The notes under the pieces: generated by a model
Databases searched by the model: none
Seen by the model: the letters and a program-made list of their open reading frames with translations, nothing else
What the model was told of the DNA's origin: nothing
DNA from: Allobaculum sp. Allo2
Lineage (GTDB): Bacteria; Bacillota_I; Bacilli_A; Erysipelotrichales; Erysipelotrichaceae
DNA length: 64,000 bases
Direction: 5' to 3'
NCBI RefSeq assembly: GCF_022701175.1
Contig: NZ_CP078088.1
Coordinates: forward strand, 1-64,000
Shown: positions 1 to 12,873 of the stretch, one piece after another
How positions within the stretch are numbered: position 1 is the stretch's first letter
How the letters are laid out: every line of letters starts with the position of its first letter
Translations under genes and position numbers: made by a program

Positions 1-172
1 GAGAAACTGGAATGAAGAAACATAAGGTTTTATCGCTGCTTGTTTCTGCTGCGATGGCCTATTCCGCGTTCCCGGCGATCCCCGTCGCCGCGAAAGGAAC
101 GCCCTCTCAAGGGCTGAGTCCGGCGGATTCCATCAAAGCCAACGTCGACAAAACCAAGTTCACTCACAAGGA

Positions 173-222
173 GTGGACGGGAACCCACTACACGGATGTG
201 GACGGGAACCCACTACACGGAT
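173..222 (+). repeat. 25-bp perfect tandem duplication early in the GH2 gene
   Basis: Two adjacent identical 25-bp units (173-197 and 198-222), followed by the start of a third partial unit. It lies just after the signal peptide region. As 25 is not a multiple of three, the extra unit shifts the frame; removing one unit joins EWTGTHYTDVDGN to the downstream frame and matches the paralogue at 18171, which has one unit. Confidence 0.9.
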
Positions 223-1106
223 GTGGACGGCAACGCGCAGGCTGCAGAAGATGTAACCGGCATTAACCGCGAAGCCGCCAGCACCCAGATCATCCCCTAT
301 CAGAATTCTGCTGCTGCACAGAAGGCTGTATGGAACTACAACGCCCGTGAAGAATCTCAGAAAATGCAGATGCTGACCGGGGAAAACGAAAACTGGGATC
401 TGACCGTCGTTCAGAATGAAACACTTGCCAATGAAATGATGACGGAAGATCATGCCTTCTACAAAACCGATTTCAAGAAGGGCGAAGGCGAAGACTGGAA
501 ATCCGTTACGCTGCCCCAGAACTGGACAACCCAGGGATTTGATTTCTCGATCTATACCAACACCCAGATGCCCTGGCAGTCCAAATACGACACCAATGTA
601 GACTGCCCGGCTGCGCCGACCAACTACAATCCGGTCGGCCTGTACCGCAAGACATTCACCATTGATGATTCTCTGCGCGGAAGCGACCGCCGCATTTACC
701 TCGATTTCCGCGGCGTTGAATCCGCCTACTACGTTTACGTGAACGGCAAGGAAGTCGGCTATTCCGAAGACACCTTCAGCCCGCACAAATTCGACATCAC
801 CGACTACGTCAACATGGACGGCGAGAACCTGCTGGCTGTCAAAGTTCACAAGTTCTGCGACGGAACCTGGTTTGAAGACCAGGACATGATCTATGACGGC
901 GGTATTTTCCGCGATGTCTATCTGACATCCGCACCGCTCGTACAGATTCAGGACTATCACTACACCACAACACTGGATGCTTCCTACACCAACGCAGTTC
1001 TGAACGTCCAGGCCGATATCCGCAACCTTTCTTCGGCAGAAAACAGAGGCTGGACGCTTTCCGCTTCCGCGTACGATCGCCAGGGCACCGCTCTGTTTAC
1101 CGATGA

Positions 1107-2878
<1,772 letters not shown>

Positions 2879-4585
2879 TGATGGAAGTCAAGAATCAGTA
2901 CAAGAACTACTGGTTCAGCGCGGATGTCGACGATCTGGATGCAAAGAAAGTCAACGTCTACAACGAATCCAGCTTCACCAATCTGAACGAATACAACGTG
3001 ACCTGGGAAGTTCTCGAAAACGGTATCGTTGTGAATACCGGAACGGCACAGAACGTAGATGTAAAACCGCAGACCCACGGCAGCATTTCGGTTCCATTCG
3101 AACTGCCAGCGACCATTAAAGACGGTGCGGATTATTATCTGAACCTTTACGTTTCCACAAAAGACCAGGAAAAATGGGCGGATAAAGATTTCGTTCTCTG
3201 CTGGGATCAGATTTCCATTCCAACCTCTGCTGGCCAGAAAACGCGCGCAGCCGCTTCGGATTCCGCATCCATCACCGATGGAGAAGACAAATACACCGTT
3301 GCCGGCGACAAGTACGCGTTTGAAATCGACAAATCGACCGGCATCATCAAAAACTACACCTTTAACGACAAGCTCATGCTTGAAACCGGACCAATACCCA
3401 ACTTCTGGCGCGGTACGTTCGAAAACGATAAGGGCGGCTTTGACTGGAACTGGTGGAAAGGCGATGACGAACTGCGTGTAGACTCGATCTCCGCCTCCAA
3501 AGACGCAGACAATAATGACGTCATTATCACGAACGTTACCCTGCCGCAGGTCGGCAATACGTCCCTTGTCATGACGTACACCATTCTGGGCGACGGCGCA
3601 GTCAAAGTGGATATGAAAGTCGATGCCACACACAGCGGCATGGGCAGCTTCCTGCGCGTCGGCTCGCTGATGACGACCGCGGAAGGCTATGAAAATGTGA
3701 AATGGTACGGAAACGGACCGGTTGAGTCCCTCTCCGACCGCAAGACGTTCGCCCGCCAGGGCATTTACGAGTCGACCGTTGACGATCTGTTCTACCCGTA
3801 TCTGAAAGTCGACGACACCGGAACGATGACCGACACGAACTGGATGGCTCTTTCCGGCGAAGGCAAGGATACCCTGCTTGTCGTTGCGACGACTCCGCTG
3901 GAAATGCAGGCTCTGCACTTCACACCGGATGATCTGAACTCCACCGATCACCCGTACGGTCTTAAACCGCGCAAGGAAACCATGGTCGGCGTCAACTACG
4001 GCAGCCGCGGAACCGGCGGTGCGACTTGCGGACCAGATACGTTAAGCCAGTACCAGCTCTACAACGATAAAGCGTACGAGTGGGAATTCACCATTCTGCC
4101 GGTGGAAGGAAGTGCCATGGACAATCAGTCGCTGACCGATACCGCCGCAGGCTATCGTACGATCGAAACGTTCGACCGTGAAAAGCATGATGCCGATCGC
4201 GCTGCCGAACTGATCGAACAGGCGGACTCCTTCATTCCGTATTCCTACAGCCAGCTCGAAGATGTTGAGACGCTCTATAATGCGCTGCTCAATATGCCAG
4301 AAGCCCAGGCGGACATTGTCAATGCGGACAAAAACCGCACCGAACTTGTAAAAGGCTATGTCGAGCAGATCCGTGCCATGAGCACGAAGATCACGCACCT
4401 CAAAGACCAGTCGAATAACCATAACGATCTGGAACTTGGCAGTGCGAAAATTGTTAAAAACGGCGACGCATATAACTTCGCCGGAACCGTTCAGACGTAA
4501 GTGTCAAACAATCGACGGGTATACGCGAGACTGAATATTAGATACGCTAAACGGGATCCCTTTCGAGATCCCGCTTGACGTATTT

Positions 4586-6425
4586 TTATTCTTCATCGTT
4601 TTCTTCATACTTCGGATCCGGTCCACGGTATCCAATTCGAAGATATTCAGGTAAATCCTTTGAATACGGCAGAAGTGACTTCAATACATCTACCGCGATT
4701 TCATCGTCTTTGAACCATTTGAGTTCATCCAGAACGTACTCCATGTAGCGCTCTGGATTTAAGTCGTTCATTTCAGCCGATCGAAACAAAGTCATAAACG
4801 CTGCGACGACTTCCGCACCTTTGATACTCTTCGTAGTCTGGAAGTTTTTGCGATTGATCACGAATGGCTTTACGGCTCTTTCTGCCACATTATTGTCGAT
4901 CGGATAATCACCGTCTTCCAGGTACCTTCCCAACGAGTTCGCTCGATCCATGAAGTACTTGGCTGCTCTGTAGGCGGTGCTTCTTTCCTCGAATCCACTC
5001 TGAATCTCCATCATGACTCTTGTGAGTCTTTCAAAGCAGGGCTTTGAAAGTTCCTGCCGAACTTCGGTTCTCGCCTCGTGCGAGTAAGAAGCAACGTGGG
5101 ATTCGATGTGGTAGAGCTTCCCGAACAGAGACAGGGCTGTGAGCAGAATCTGGAGACCCGGACTTGGTTCGGGTCTCTCTGTTTCGTCCAGCTGGGCTGC
5201 CGCTTCTGCGGCCTCTTCGTCGTTCTCCAGTGTGGTCTTTTCCCACTTCAGGACGTCTGCCTGATACTGCGCGAAGTCTGACCGGACTTTGATGGCTTCG
5301 AAGATCTTTCTTCTCGCATGGGCCATACAGTTGAGCTTTCTGCAGGGGCCATAGTAGTTGGCATATGCATAAAGCCCGTCTGTCATAAGGGCATGACGAA
5401 AAGAACCGCCAAGGAGGGCGATTACGAACTCCTGTTTCTTGTAAGGGAAAAACTTATAGACAGCCATCTGGTTCTCTTCATAGATTCCGCTGACGGCGAC
5501 AACCATAGAAGACTGTTTTCGATCTTTAACCTCCGTGCACTTTAAAACCGTCTCATCCATATGGACGACGTTACAGTTTGGGAGATCCTCAATCATTTGT
5601 TTTACGAGGGGCTTCAGATAAAGATCGTAAGTTTTTCCAGGATGTTGCCCATGGTCTGACGGCTGATCGGCAGTCCCGTGAGACTCAGGTGCTTTTCCTG
5701 ACGATAGGCCGGGGTTCCCATTACGAACTTATCGTAGGCAATTCCCGCGACCATAGAGGAAGTTGCGACACTCTTGTCGATCAGTGCAGGCTCGTCAGGT
5801 TCGGCGGTGCGGATGATGGCTTTCCCGTTTTCATCCGTACACTTGTTTGGGCACGCGACTGTCTCACGCAGCACTTCTTCCAGCCTATAGCGAGCGGGAA
5901 TCCGATGAATCCTATAGTGACGTTTCATTCCAACAGTTTTCATCTCACAGCCGCAAACTGGGCAAATGCGCTTTTCCCCTTCTACACTGAAGGTAGTGGT
6001 TTCTTTGACCGCTTCCTGCTTTCTGCACTTGGTGGAAGGTTTTTCTTGCTTCCTTCAACAGAACTGAGCTTTAAATCTTCAGCTTCTTTACGATAGCGGT
6101 CTCCCTCTTCCTGATATTTCGCAGCCCGGTTAAAACAAACATCGGCTTTCAGATCAAGCTGAGCCAGCTGTTTATTCAGAATATTGATATCTGGGCCGCC
6201 GTCCTCGTTTTCAGAGTAATCCAGTTTCAAGGGAACCATCTTTTCCGTAGAAGGACCAAAGCGGCCGCTTTTCACGGCTTTATTGATTTCTTTAGCGAAA
6301 TAGAGATCCAGGTACATATCCTCAATAAATTTGTCTTTCTCTTCTTCCGTCATGGTGCTGATCTGATGATGAAGATCTTCGAGGAGCTCGTTGCGGATTG
6401 TCTGGTAAGGGTTCGGCACATTCAT
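4586..6425 (-). CDS. tnpC: IS66 family transposase TnpC (frame broken)
   Basis: DDE transposase of the IS66 element. The N-terminal part (6425-5982) is a helical, charged leader; the middle has a zinc-finger-like CPVCGCE with a second Cys pair further on (about 5960-5860); the catalytic core follows (5596-4586) with Asp in VVHMDET, Asp in LMTDGLY and Glu in NNVAERAVKPF. Frame is lost twice: near 5980 (stop after the helical part) and at an A5 run near 5627, where one more A gives LEKTYDLYLK and joins the two parts. The second break is identical in copy 2, which argues for a systematic sequence error rather than decay. Full length would be about 610 residues. Confidence 0.88.
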
Positions 6426-6517
6426 GTATTAATTTTAACATATTTAGAGCGATAGATAAAGTAAATGGGATGATTTATCTTGATATTCCTTCAAGAAAAT
6501 CATCCTTTTAAATTGGT

Positions 6518-6904
6518 TTAAACATACTTATAAGTTCGTGGCAGAAATGCCGGCTGGGGAACAATCGACAGACCGGAAAGCAGAGAAGCCAGCTGCGAAC
6601 AGTCAATTCGCATGAAGTCGGACTGGTCAGTGCTGACAGGCCACTGAAGGGAAGATCTGGAGAGTCGCTTATAAACAAGCCAGAATCCATTTCCGTCACG
6701 AAGGATACCTTTGATCTTGTTCTTCTGTCGATTAACGAAGAGAAAGAGGGATCCATCCAGCGGATCCAGAGCGAGAGGTCCTTGAACCAGGGAGACGTAA
6801 CCGTCAATTCCTTTGCGAAGGTCAGCAGGCATCTGAGCCAGATAGATGTTTTTAACTTTGGAGAAATCGATACCGAGATCGATTGCAGGGATGATTGATT
6901 CCAT
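6518..6904 (-). CDS. tnpB: IS66 accessory protein TnpB
   Basis: 128 residues, the usual size for the IS66 Orf2/TnpB family, with the typical LRKGIDGYVSLVQ and GSLFLFVNRQKNKIKGILRDG motifs split across the protein. It is needed for IS66 transposition together with TnpC in characterised elements; its exact activity is not known. A strong ribosome binding site (minus-strand AAGGAGG) precedes the ATG at 6904. It lies upstream of tnpC in the same direction, separated by about 90 bp. Intact frame, unlike tnpC. Confidence 0.92.
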   Translation of the reverse strand: MESIIPAIDLGIDFSKVKNIYLAQMPADLRKGIDGYVSLVQGPLALDPLDGSLFLFVNRQKNKIKGILRDGNGFWLVYKRLSRSSLQWPVSTDQSDFMRIDCSQLASLLSGLSIVPQPAFLPRTYKYV

Positions 6905-8972
6905 GAAAAAGCCTCCTTGAATAAAGGAATTATCCCAAGGAGGCGGTCGAGAAAATACCCGTCTTTTATTTGACGCTTACGTTCAGACCGGCCATGAAGA
7001 CACCTGGAAATCCGTCTTTACCGAAGGCCAGTCCTGGACCATTTCCATCGACGCCGCACCGACGATCTGGAAAAACTACAACATGCTTGCCGGTATGGGC
7101 GACAACACCTTCGCCATGCGTTTCCGTGAAGGCTATTATGACTTCCACATTTACGACGGTAGTGACTGGCAGCCGATTGAATACAAGATGTCGGATGCTG
7201 AAAAAGCCGACACGCTCAACAAGCAGCACAACTACACGGCCGTCTTTGATGCCGACGCCCACAAGATCATCGTCTTCATCGACGGCGTCAAGAAAGCCGA
7301 AAAGACTCTGACAGAAGGCGCGTACCCGCACTATTCCGGCTACAACTTCACCCTGGGTGCCTGCCCGTCCACTGGACGCGACAGCGACGCCAAGTTCGCA
7401 TCCGTAAAAGTCTTCTCCGAAGCGAAGAACGGCGAAACGCTCGCATCCGCAAAAGCGTCCGATGCGTCCACCGTCCTCTGGATCGACAACACCAGTGAAG
7501 ACACCCCGCTCTTCTCTGCGGATGAAAACCCGACCATTACCGCAGCAGCCCTGAATTCCGATGCCGATACCCTCGACGCCGGCAATTCCATGGACTTCAC
7601 TCTGTCGGTTACTCCGGCTGACGCGAAAATCTTCTCTGCCGACTGGACCGTTACCGACGAAAGCGGCAAGGAAATCAGCGGCGCACTCGTTTCCGGTACA
7701 GGCGCGAACGCACAGCTTCTGACCGCAAACAAACTGGATGACGGTACCGTGCTGATCGTCAAGGCCAGCAAAATTAACGGCACCGATCTGTCCGCACAGA
7801 AATCCATCACCATCCATTCTCAGTCCTCCACTGTGGCCGATGACCTTGGTCCAAACGATCTGGATACACCGCTCAACCACACCGCAGAACTCGACGAAAT
7901 GGACGGCAAGACCGTCATGATCGGCGGCATGGATCTCAAGGATCCAAACAAGAAAGTTCAGAACGCCATCGCAAACGGCAGCTTTACCGTTTCGAGCTGG
8001 CTCTACGTTCCAGAAGCCCTCAAGTCTTCCGAAAGCGGGAGCTGGGAATCCGGCAGCAATAAACGCGAGAAATACAGCACCATCTTCTCGCTTGGCGACA
8101 ACACCTTCTGCCTGCGCTTCTACCAGAATGCCGGCAAGACCGGTACCGCGGTTCACACATACGTGAAGTCCACGGACGGTGAATGGTACCAGGCAAGCGG
8201 CGATGATGTCGAAGACAGCTTCTTCAACAAGTGGCATGAAATCTCTGCCGTTTACGACAGTACGAACCAGACTCTGACCGCCTATATCGACGGCGTCGCC
8301 ACCGGCGATCCAGTCGATGTGAACGGCAGCGTATCCGCCAGCGAAGCGCTGACCCCATCCATCGGCTACATGGCCGACAAGCCAGACCGCAAGTCGGAAA
8401 TGGGCTTCTCGAACATCAAGGTTCTCTCTAAAGCCCTGAGCGCTGACGAACTCAAAGCGCTGTCTGCTGGTACATCGGATGCCGACAATGAAAACGTTGT
8501 TCTCTGGCTCGACTTTGCGGCCGACGAAATCAGCAGCGCCAGAAATGCACTGAACGCACAGCTCAACATCGCAAAAGATCTGAAGAGCGAAAACTACACA
8601 GAGGCTACCTGGAGCGCCTTTGAAAGCGCCAAAGCGGCAGCAGAATCCATCAACGGCACGTACGCTACCGCAGAAAACGTAAACAAAGCCGCTGCAGACC
8701 TGAGAGCCGCCATCGCCGGACTTGAAACCGTTGATGAGCTGGAAACATTCGATCTCACGCTTCTGCAGGCCGCCTGCACCAAAGCTGCAGAACTTGACCT
8801 CTCTGAATTTGGCACCACAGGCAAAAACGCCTTCAGCAGCGCCAAAGCCTCTGCTGATGCCGCTCTGGAGCATCCGACAAGTCAGAAAGCCGTAGACGAA
8901 AAAGCAGCCGCACTCAGCAATGCGATGCTCGCTCTGCGCAAGACTCCATCCAGCGAAAAGCTTCCTAAGTAA

Positions 8973-9434
8973 TCAAAGCTTCTCGTCGAATCCGATTTAC
9001 GCCATCGGCATTGGCCAGAAACAAACCTTTGACTGGTACGATTTAACAACCCATCGATCCCTGCGTTCCTGTTGTGGAGGGCAAGCCAGAGCAGGGACCG
9101 GCGATCGTCCATCCGTTTTGCGAAGAAATCCCTCCCATTCAATGCCTTCTTCCCTCTCGTTCTGTCGGGCAAAACAGAACAGAGAATGGAATGCACCCAG
9201 GACGTATTTCTTGTCTTCAAACCAGTCTGCAGAACGTCTCGATCCCTGCGGATCCAGAGACGGACTGCCTGAAACGAAATCAAAGGACAGACCACACCGT
9301 CCTTACAGAACATACGGGCAAAAAGCTGCCGGAAGAGTTCTTTCTTCCGACAGCTTTTCTTTGTCTAGTCAGACCATTTTCACCAGACGGTTTGCACAAT
9401 TGGATTCAACATAGTTAGTCTGGACAAATTCCGT
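8973..9434. other. Intergenic region after the GH2 gene
   Basis: About 460 bp with short open frames but no ribosome binding site linked to a credible protein. It holds one terminator-like hairpin (9321-9363). No other feature recognised. Confidence 0.5.
9321..9363 (+). terminator. Rho-independent terminator, probably of the GH2 transcript
   Basis: Stem AAAGCTG-CGGAAGA pairing with TCTTCCG-CAGCTTTT around a short loop, followed by TTCTTTG. Located 350 bp after the GH2 stop and before the feo promoter. Confidence 0.7.
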
Positions 9435-9462
9435 TTGACGTACATTTCAATTAGCTTATACT
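9435..9462 (+). promoter_or_regulatory. Sigma-A promoter of the feo operon
   Basis: -35 TTGACG (9435-9440), 16-bp spacer, -10 TATACT (9457-9462). The first downstream gene is feoA at 9529. Confidence 0.75.
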
Positions 9463-9469
9463 AAACGCT

Positions 9470-9485
9470 GTTAGTTAAACCTAAC
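9470..9485 (+). promoter_or_regulatory. Dyad operator, DtxR/MntR-like, over the feo start site
   Basis: GTTAG-TTAAAC-CTAAC is a perfect 5-bp dyad located just after the -10 box, where a bound repressor would block transcription. TTAG...CTAA half sites are those of DtxR-family metal-dependent repressors; that assignment is inference. Confidence 0.5.
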
Positions 9486-9528
9486 TATTGCCGAACGTTC
9501 TTGCAATTCCCAGCTGAAAGGAGAATCC

Positions 9529-9763
9529 ATGATGCCTTTATCCCTTTGTGACAAGGACACGCCCCTGCAGATCGCCAAGATCACAGGCGGCGAAAAATGC
9601 GTACCCGGCTTGCCGAGCTTGGCTTTTTCCGCAGGCGAAACTCGTCGTCCGTCAGAAAATCGCAGAAAATCTGATTGTAGAAGTGAAAGGAACCCGTCTG
9701 GCGATCGATGCGTCGATGGCCAGACGCATTCTGATGGAGGAATGCCCCAATGACTCTGAATGA
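9529..9763 (+). CDS. feoA: FeoA-domain protein 1 of the ferrous iron system (frame broken)
   Basis: Small SH3-like FeoA protein, about 78 residues after repair, thought to act with the membrane GTPase FeoB in Fe(II) uptake. The typical layout is visible: PLQIAKITGG, then RLAELGF, then a basic VVRQKIAENLIVEVKGTRLAID strand region near the C terminus. Two single-base losses in runs near 9594 (A5) and 9628 (T5) break the frame; adding one base at each gives GGEKMRTRLAELGFFPQAKL. It starts at ATG ATG with an upstream GAAAGGAG. Its end overlaps the next feoA (ATG at 9750), a sign of translational coupling. Confidence 0.85.
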
Positions 9764-10006
9764 ATTTGCCCCTGGTCATACGCTTCGCATTGTTCGTCTT
9801 TGCGGAACGGGACCCGTCAAGCGCCGCATTATGGACATGGGACTGACCAAAGGCGTGACCGTCTATATTCGAAAAGTGGCGCCCCTTGGCGATCCTATGG
9901 AACTGAATGTGCGCGGCTATGAGCTCTCTTTGCGAAAAGCCGATGCAGCCATGATCGAAGTCGAGGAAATTTCCGACAGGGCCCGCGGAAAGGAGAAAAC
10001 GCATGA
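9750..10006 (+). CDS. feoA: FeoA-domain protein 2
   Basis: Second FeoA of the operon, about 80 residues: [32 protein letters not shown] and [18 protein letters not shown] are the family landmarks. The frame as read has no stop before feoB and runs on in the wrong frame to about 10200. Adding one G or C in the GGGCCC region near 9986 gives a TGA at 10004-10006 that overlaps the feoB ATG (ATGA), the usual coupling in such operons. The stop position is therefore inferred. Tandem feoA genes before feoB are common in Bacillota. Confidence 0.8.
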
Positions 10007-12174
10007 AGACAATCGCACTCGCCGGCAATCCCAACTGCGGCAAAACGACTTTATTCAACCAGCTCACCGGTGCGCGCCAGTACACCGGCAACTGGCCTGG
10101 CGTAACGGTGGAAAAGAAAGAAGGTCCGCTCAGAAACGATTCTTCCATTCGCCTTCAGGACCTTCCAGGCATTTATTCCCTTTCCCCTACAGTCTGGAAG
10201 AAGTCGTCTCGCGAAGCTACCTGCTTCAGGAAAAGCCGGATCTGCTTCTGAACATTGTCGATGGAACGAGTATCGAACGTAATCTGTATTTAACGACCCA
10301 GCTGCTTGAACTGGGAATTCCGGTAATCCTGGCCGTTAACATGGCCGATCTGGTCCGGGCCAGCGGCGACACGCTCGATCTGCAGAAGCTTTCCCAAAAG
10401 CTGCACATTCCGGTAATCGCCATTTCCGCTCTGAAAAAGAAGGACTGGACGAACTGGAAAAGCTCCTGCATCAAATGCCTTCCCAGCCCGAACCTCTCGA
10501 TCTGTACAGCGCGAATGTACAGGCAGCGCTTGAAAAAATCGAAGCGATTCTTGCCCCGAAAACGGATACGCAGACCCGCTTCTGGTATGCGGTTAAAGTC
10601 TTCGAAAACGATGAACGCGTTCTGAACGAACTGAAGCTTTCAAAGGCACAGACGGCAGAGATTCAGGCCATTCGCAAAGAGATCGAAACGGCAATGGATG
10701 ATGACTGCGAATCGATCATCACCTCTCAGCGGTATGACGCGATTGCTCGAATTCTTACAGACTGCTTTACGCGAAAAGCCCGGAAATCAGATCTTACCCT
10801 CTCCGACCGGGTCGACCGGATCGTGACGAACCGCTGGCTCGCGCTTCCCATTTTCATTTTGATCATGTATATCATCTATACGATTGCGATGGGCAGTACG
10901 GCGGTTTCCATTGGTACTATGGGAACCGACTGGGTCAATGACGTTCTTTTTGGAGAATGGATTCCAAATGGCGTGGAAAACCTGCTCGTCTGGATGCATG
11001 TCAATCCAGTGCTGGCTTCTCTGATTCAGGATGGAATAATCAGCGGCGTCGGCGCGGTTCTCGGCTTTGTGCCGCAGATTCTCGTTCTGTTTTTCCTGCT
11101 TTCCATTCTTGAAGACTGCGGCTACATGGCGCGCGTGGCGTTCATCATGGACCGCCTGTTTCGGCGGTTTGGTCTGTCTGGAAAAGCTTTATCCCGATGC
11201 TGGTTGCGACGGGATGCGGCGTTCCGGGCATTATGACCAGCCGTACGATTGAACAAGACCGGGACCGGAAGATGACGATCATGACGACCGGCTTCATTCC
11301 CTGTTCAGCCAAAATGCCGATTATCGCCCTGTTTGCGGGTGCGGTATTCGGCCAGAGTTCTCTGATCGCCGTGAGCGCATTTGTGATCGGCATCGCCGCC
11401 GTGGTCTGCTCCGGAATCATCCTGAAAAAGTTCAAGGCGTTTGCGGGAGAACCGGCGCCGTTTGTCATGGAACTGCCGGCTTACCATATGCCGACGCTGC
11501 GCAATATTTTCTCATCGACCTGGGAGCGGGGCTGGTCCTTCATCAAGCGGGCCGGTACGCTGATTCTTGCTTCGGCGATCGTGCTCTGGTTTTTACAGAG
11601 CTTTGGCTTTGAGAACGGACAGTTCGTCATGGTCGAAGACAACAACGTTTCCCTGCTGGCGTCCATCGGCCGTTCGATCGCCTGGATTTTTGCACCGCTT
11701 GGCTGGATCGGAGACATGGCCTGGAAAGCCACGGTAGCGACATTTACCGGCCTCATTGCCAAGGAAGAAGTCGTCAATACGTTTGGGGTGCTGTACTCCG
11801 CCGGGCCCGTGGCAGAAAACGGAATGGAAATCTGGACGGCGATCGCAGCCGACTTTTCGGCCCTCGCTGCCTGGAGCTTCATGATTTTCAACCTGCTCTG
11901 CGCCCCCTGCTTTGCGGCCATGGGCGCCATCAAGCGCGAAATGAACAATACAAAATGGACGCTCGCATCGATCGGCTACATGTGCGTCTTTGCCTATTCC
12001 ATCGCGCTGATGGTGTATCAAATCGGCGGCCTGATCACCGGCGAAGTGGCCTTTAACGTCTTCAGCCTTGTCGCTTTTGCCCTTCTTGGGCTGCTGATTT
12101 ACCTGCTGTTTCGAAAAGGCTATGAGGCGCGTAATCGGGCGCTTCCTGTGGAAATTGCCCTGGAAAAGCGATAA
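10003..12174 (+). CDS. feoB: Ferrous iron transport protein B (FeoB)
   Basis: Membrane Fe(II) transporter with an N-terminal G domain, about 724 residues. G1 [14 protein letters not shown] near the start, switch [14 protein letters not shown]3 [11 protein letters not shown]4 NMAD (about 10340); a helical spacer follows, then the transport domain with about eight membrane helices, Gate motifs [14 protein letters not shown] (about 11105-11145) and [10 protein letters not shown] (about 11200), and [11 protein letters not shown] near the end. Three single-base losses (C4 near 10187, A5 near 10437, A4 near 11187) split it into pieces; each is repaired by one base and gives family-consistent sequence. 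Third gene of the feo operon, coupled to feoA. Confidence 0.93.
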
Positions 12175-12183
12175 CGCTGAATA

Positions 12184-12230
12184 AGCGCATCCCCTCCTCT
12201 GCCCTGAAGGCAAGACGGAAAACGGGATGC
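12184..12230 (+). other. Stem-loop between feoB and the small downstream gene
   Basis: GCGCATCCC (12184-12192) pairs with GGGATGCGC (12222-12230). It lacks a T run, so it may be an mRNA-processing or stability hairpin rather than a full terminator. Confidence 0.45.
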
Positions 12231-12267
12231 GCTCCTGCTTAATTAAAAACTGGAAAGGAGAAACACG

Positions 12268-12651
12268 ATGTCCATTGGCGACTGGATTGTGACGCTTGGA
12301 TTGGGCGCCATCGTATTCTGTATACTCTGGGGCGCACTTCATCAAAAGAAGACATCCTGCAGCGGAGACTGCGCGCACTGCTCCCATCATGTGGACTGGA
12401 TGCAGATCCGAAAGGAAATTCATGCTGAAGACGGCTGTGCGAAAAGCGTCGCATCGACCCGCGCAGACCCAGGCAAAAAGCCGTCCGTTCATCTTGAAGC
12501 GGATCGTTCCGCTCTTCTTCACCCTGGGCCGTTTCTTCAATACTTTCTGCTTCTTCTGTCATTTTACGCCCCGCTCCTTTCAAAGCCGGCGCTGCTTCAG
12601 CCGCCGGCTTTTCTTTGCCCAGAAGGCGCCCGAAATTTTAAGGCGTTTTAA
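12268..12651 (+). CDS. FeoB-associated Cys-rich membrane protein
   Basis: Begins with one membrane helix (DWIVTLGLGAIVFCILWGAL) followed by a short Cys cluster, SCSGDCAHCSHH, the pattern of the small proteins found beside feoB in Bacillota; a role in Fe(II) uptake is assumed from that association only. Family members have about 50-70 residues. The frame as read continues to 12651, through a terminator hairpin at 12582-12615, so the C-terminal half is very probably the result of a lost base after about residue 50 and the real end lies before 12580. Good ribosome binding site (AAAGGAG) 9 bp before the ATG. Confidence 0.7.
   Translation: MSIGDWIVTLGLGAIVFCILWGALHQKKTSCSGDCAHCSHHVDWMQIRKEIHAEDGCAKSVASTRADPGKKPSVHLEADRSALLHPGPFLQYFLLLLSFYAPLLSKPALLQPPAFLCPEGARNFKAF
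12582..12615 (+). terminator. Rho-independent terminator of the feo operon
   Basis: AAGCCGGCG and CGCCGGCTT pair around a loop of about 10 nt, followed by TTCTTT. Confidence 0.75.
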
Positions 12652-12873
12652 AACCGTGTGTCCGGCGTTTCCAGGCTGGCCGACAAAAGAAGCCCCATAT
12701 GTCCCTGAAAAGGGGCATACAGAGCTTCATAGAGGTCAATTGAGCTGGAATGACTTGTACTTGCATAGCTTAGGCGGTTTATAGCCAGGATCCGCGCGCT
12801 TTACGTGGGAATCACGACGTCATCGTCATAAGCATTCAGGCGGACTAGCCATCTGGCCGCTGTGCTGCTGCGC

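Larger units (their letters stand above)
4497..6980 (-). mobile_element. IS66-family insertion sequence, copy 1
   Basis: 2,484 bp. Terminal inverted repeats start GTAAGTGTCAAA (left, 4497) and GTAAGCGTCAAA (right end read inward from 6980), the GTAAG type ends of IS66. An exact 8-bp target duplication GTTCAGAC lies at 4489-4496 and 6981-6988. It carries tnpB and tnpC only; no tnpA is present between the right end and tnpB. Nearly identical to 18440-20921, differing at a few positions, so one copy is a recent product of the other. It interrupts the GH2 gene; removing it with one target copy joins the reading frame exactly. Confidence 0.95.

Noticed and set aside
6966-8873. Long minus-strand open frame (about 635 codons) opposite the GH2 C-terminal part
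   Set aside because: Antisense shadow of a GC-moderate coding sequence: no domain, Cys/Gly/Val-rich odd composition, and the plus frame has clear LamG-like and helical modules.
9056-9075. Shared sequence CTGCGTTCCTGTTG at about 9060 and 28250
   Set aside because: Only about 15-17 bp, no shared flanks or structure; likely chance.
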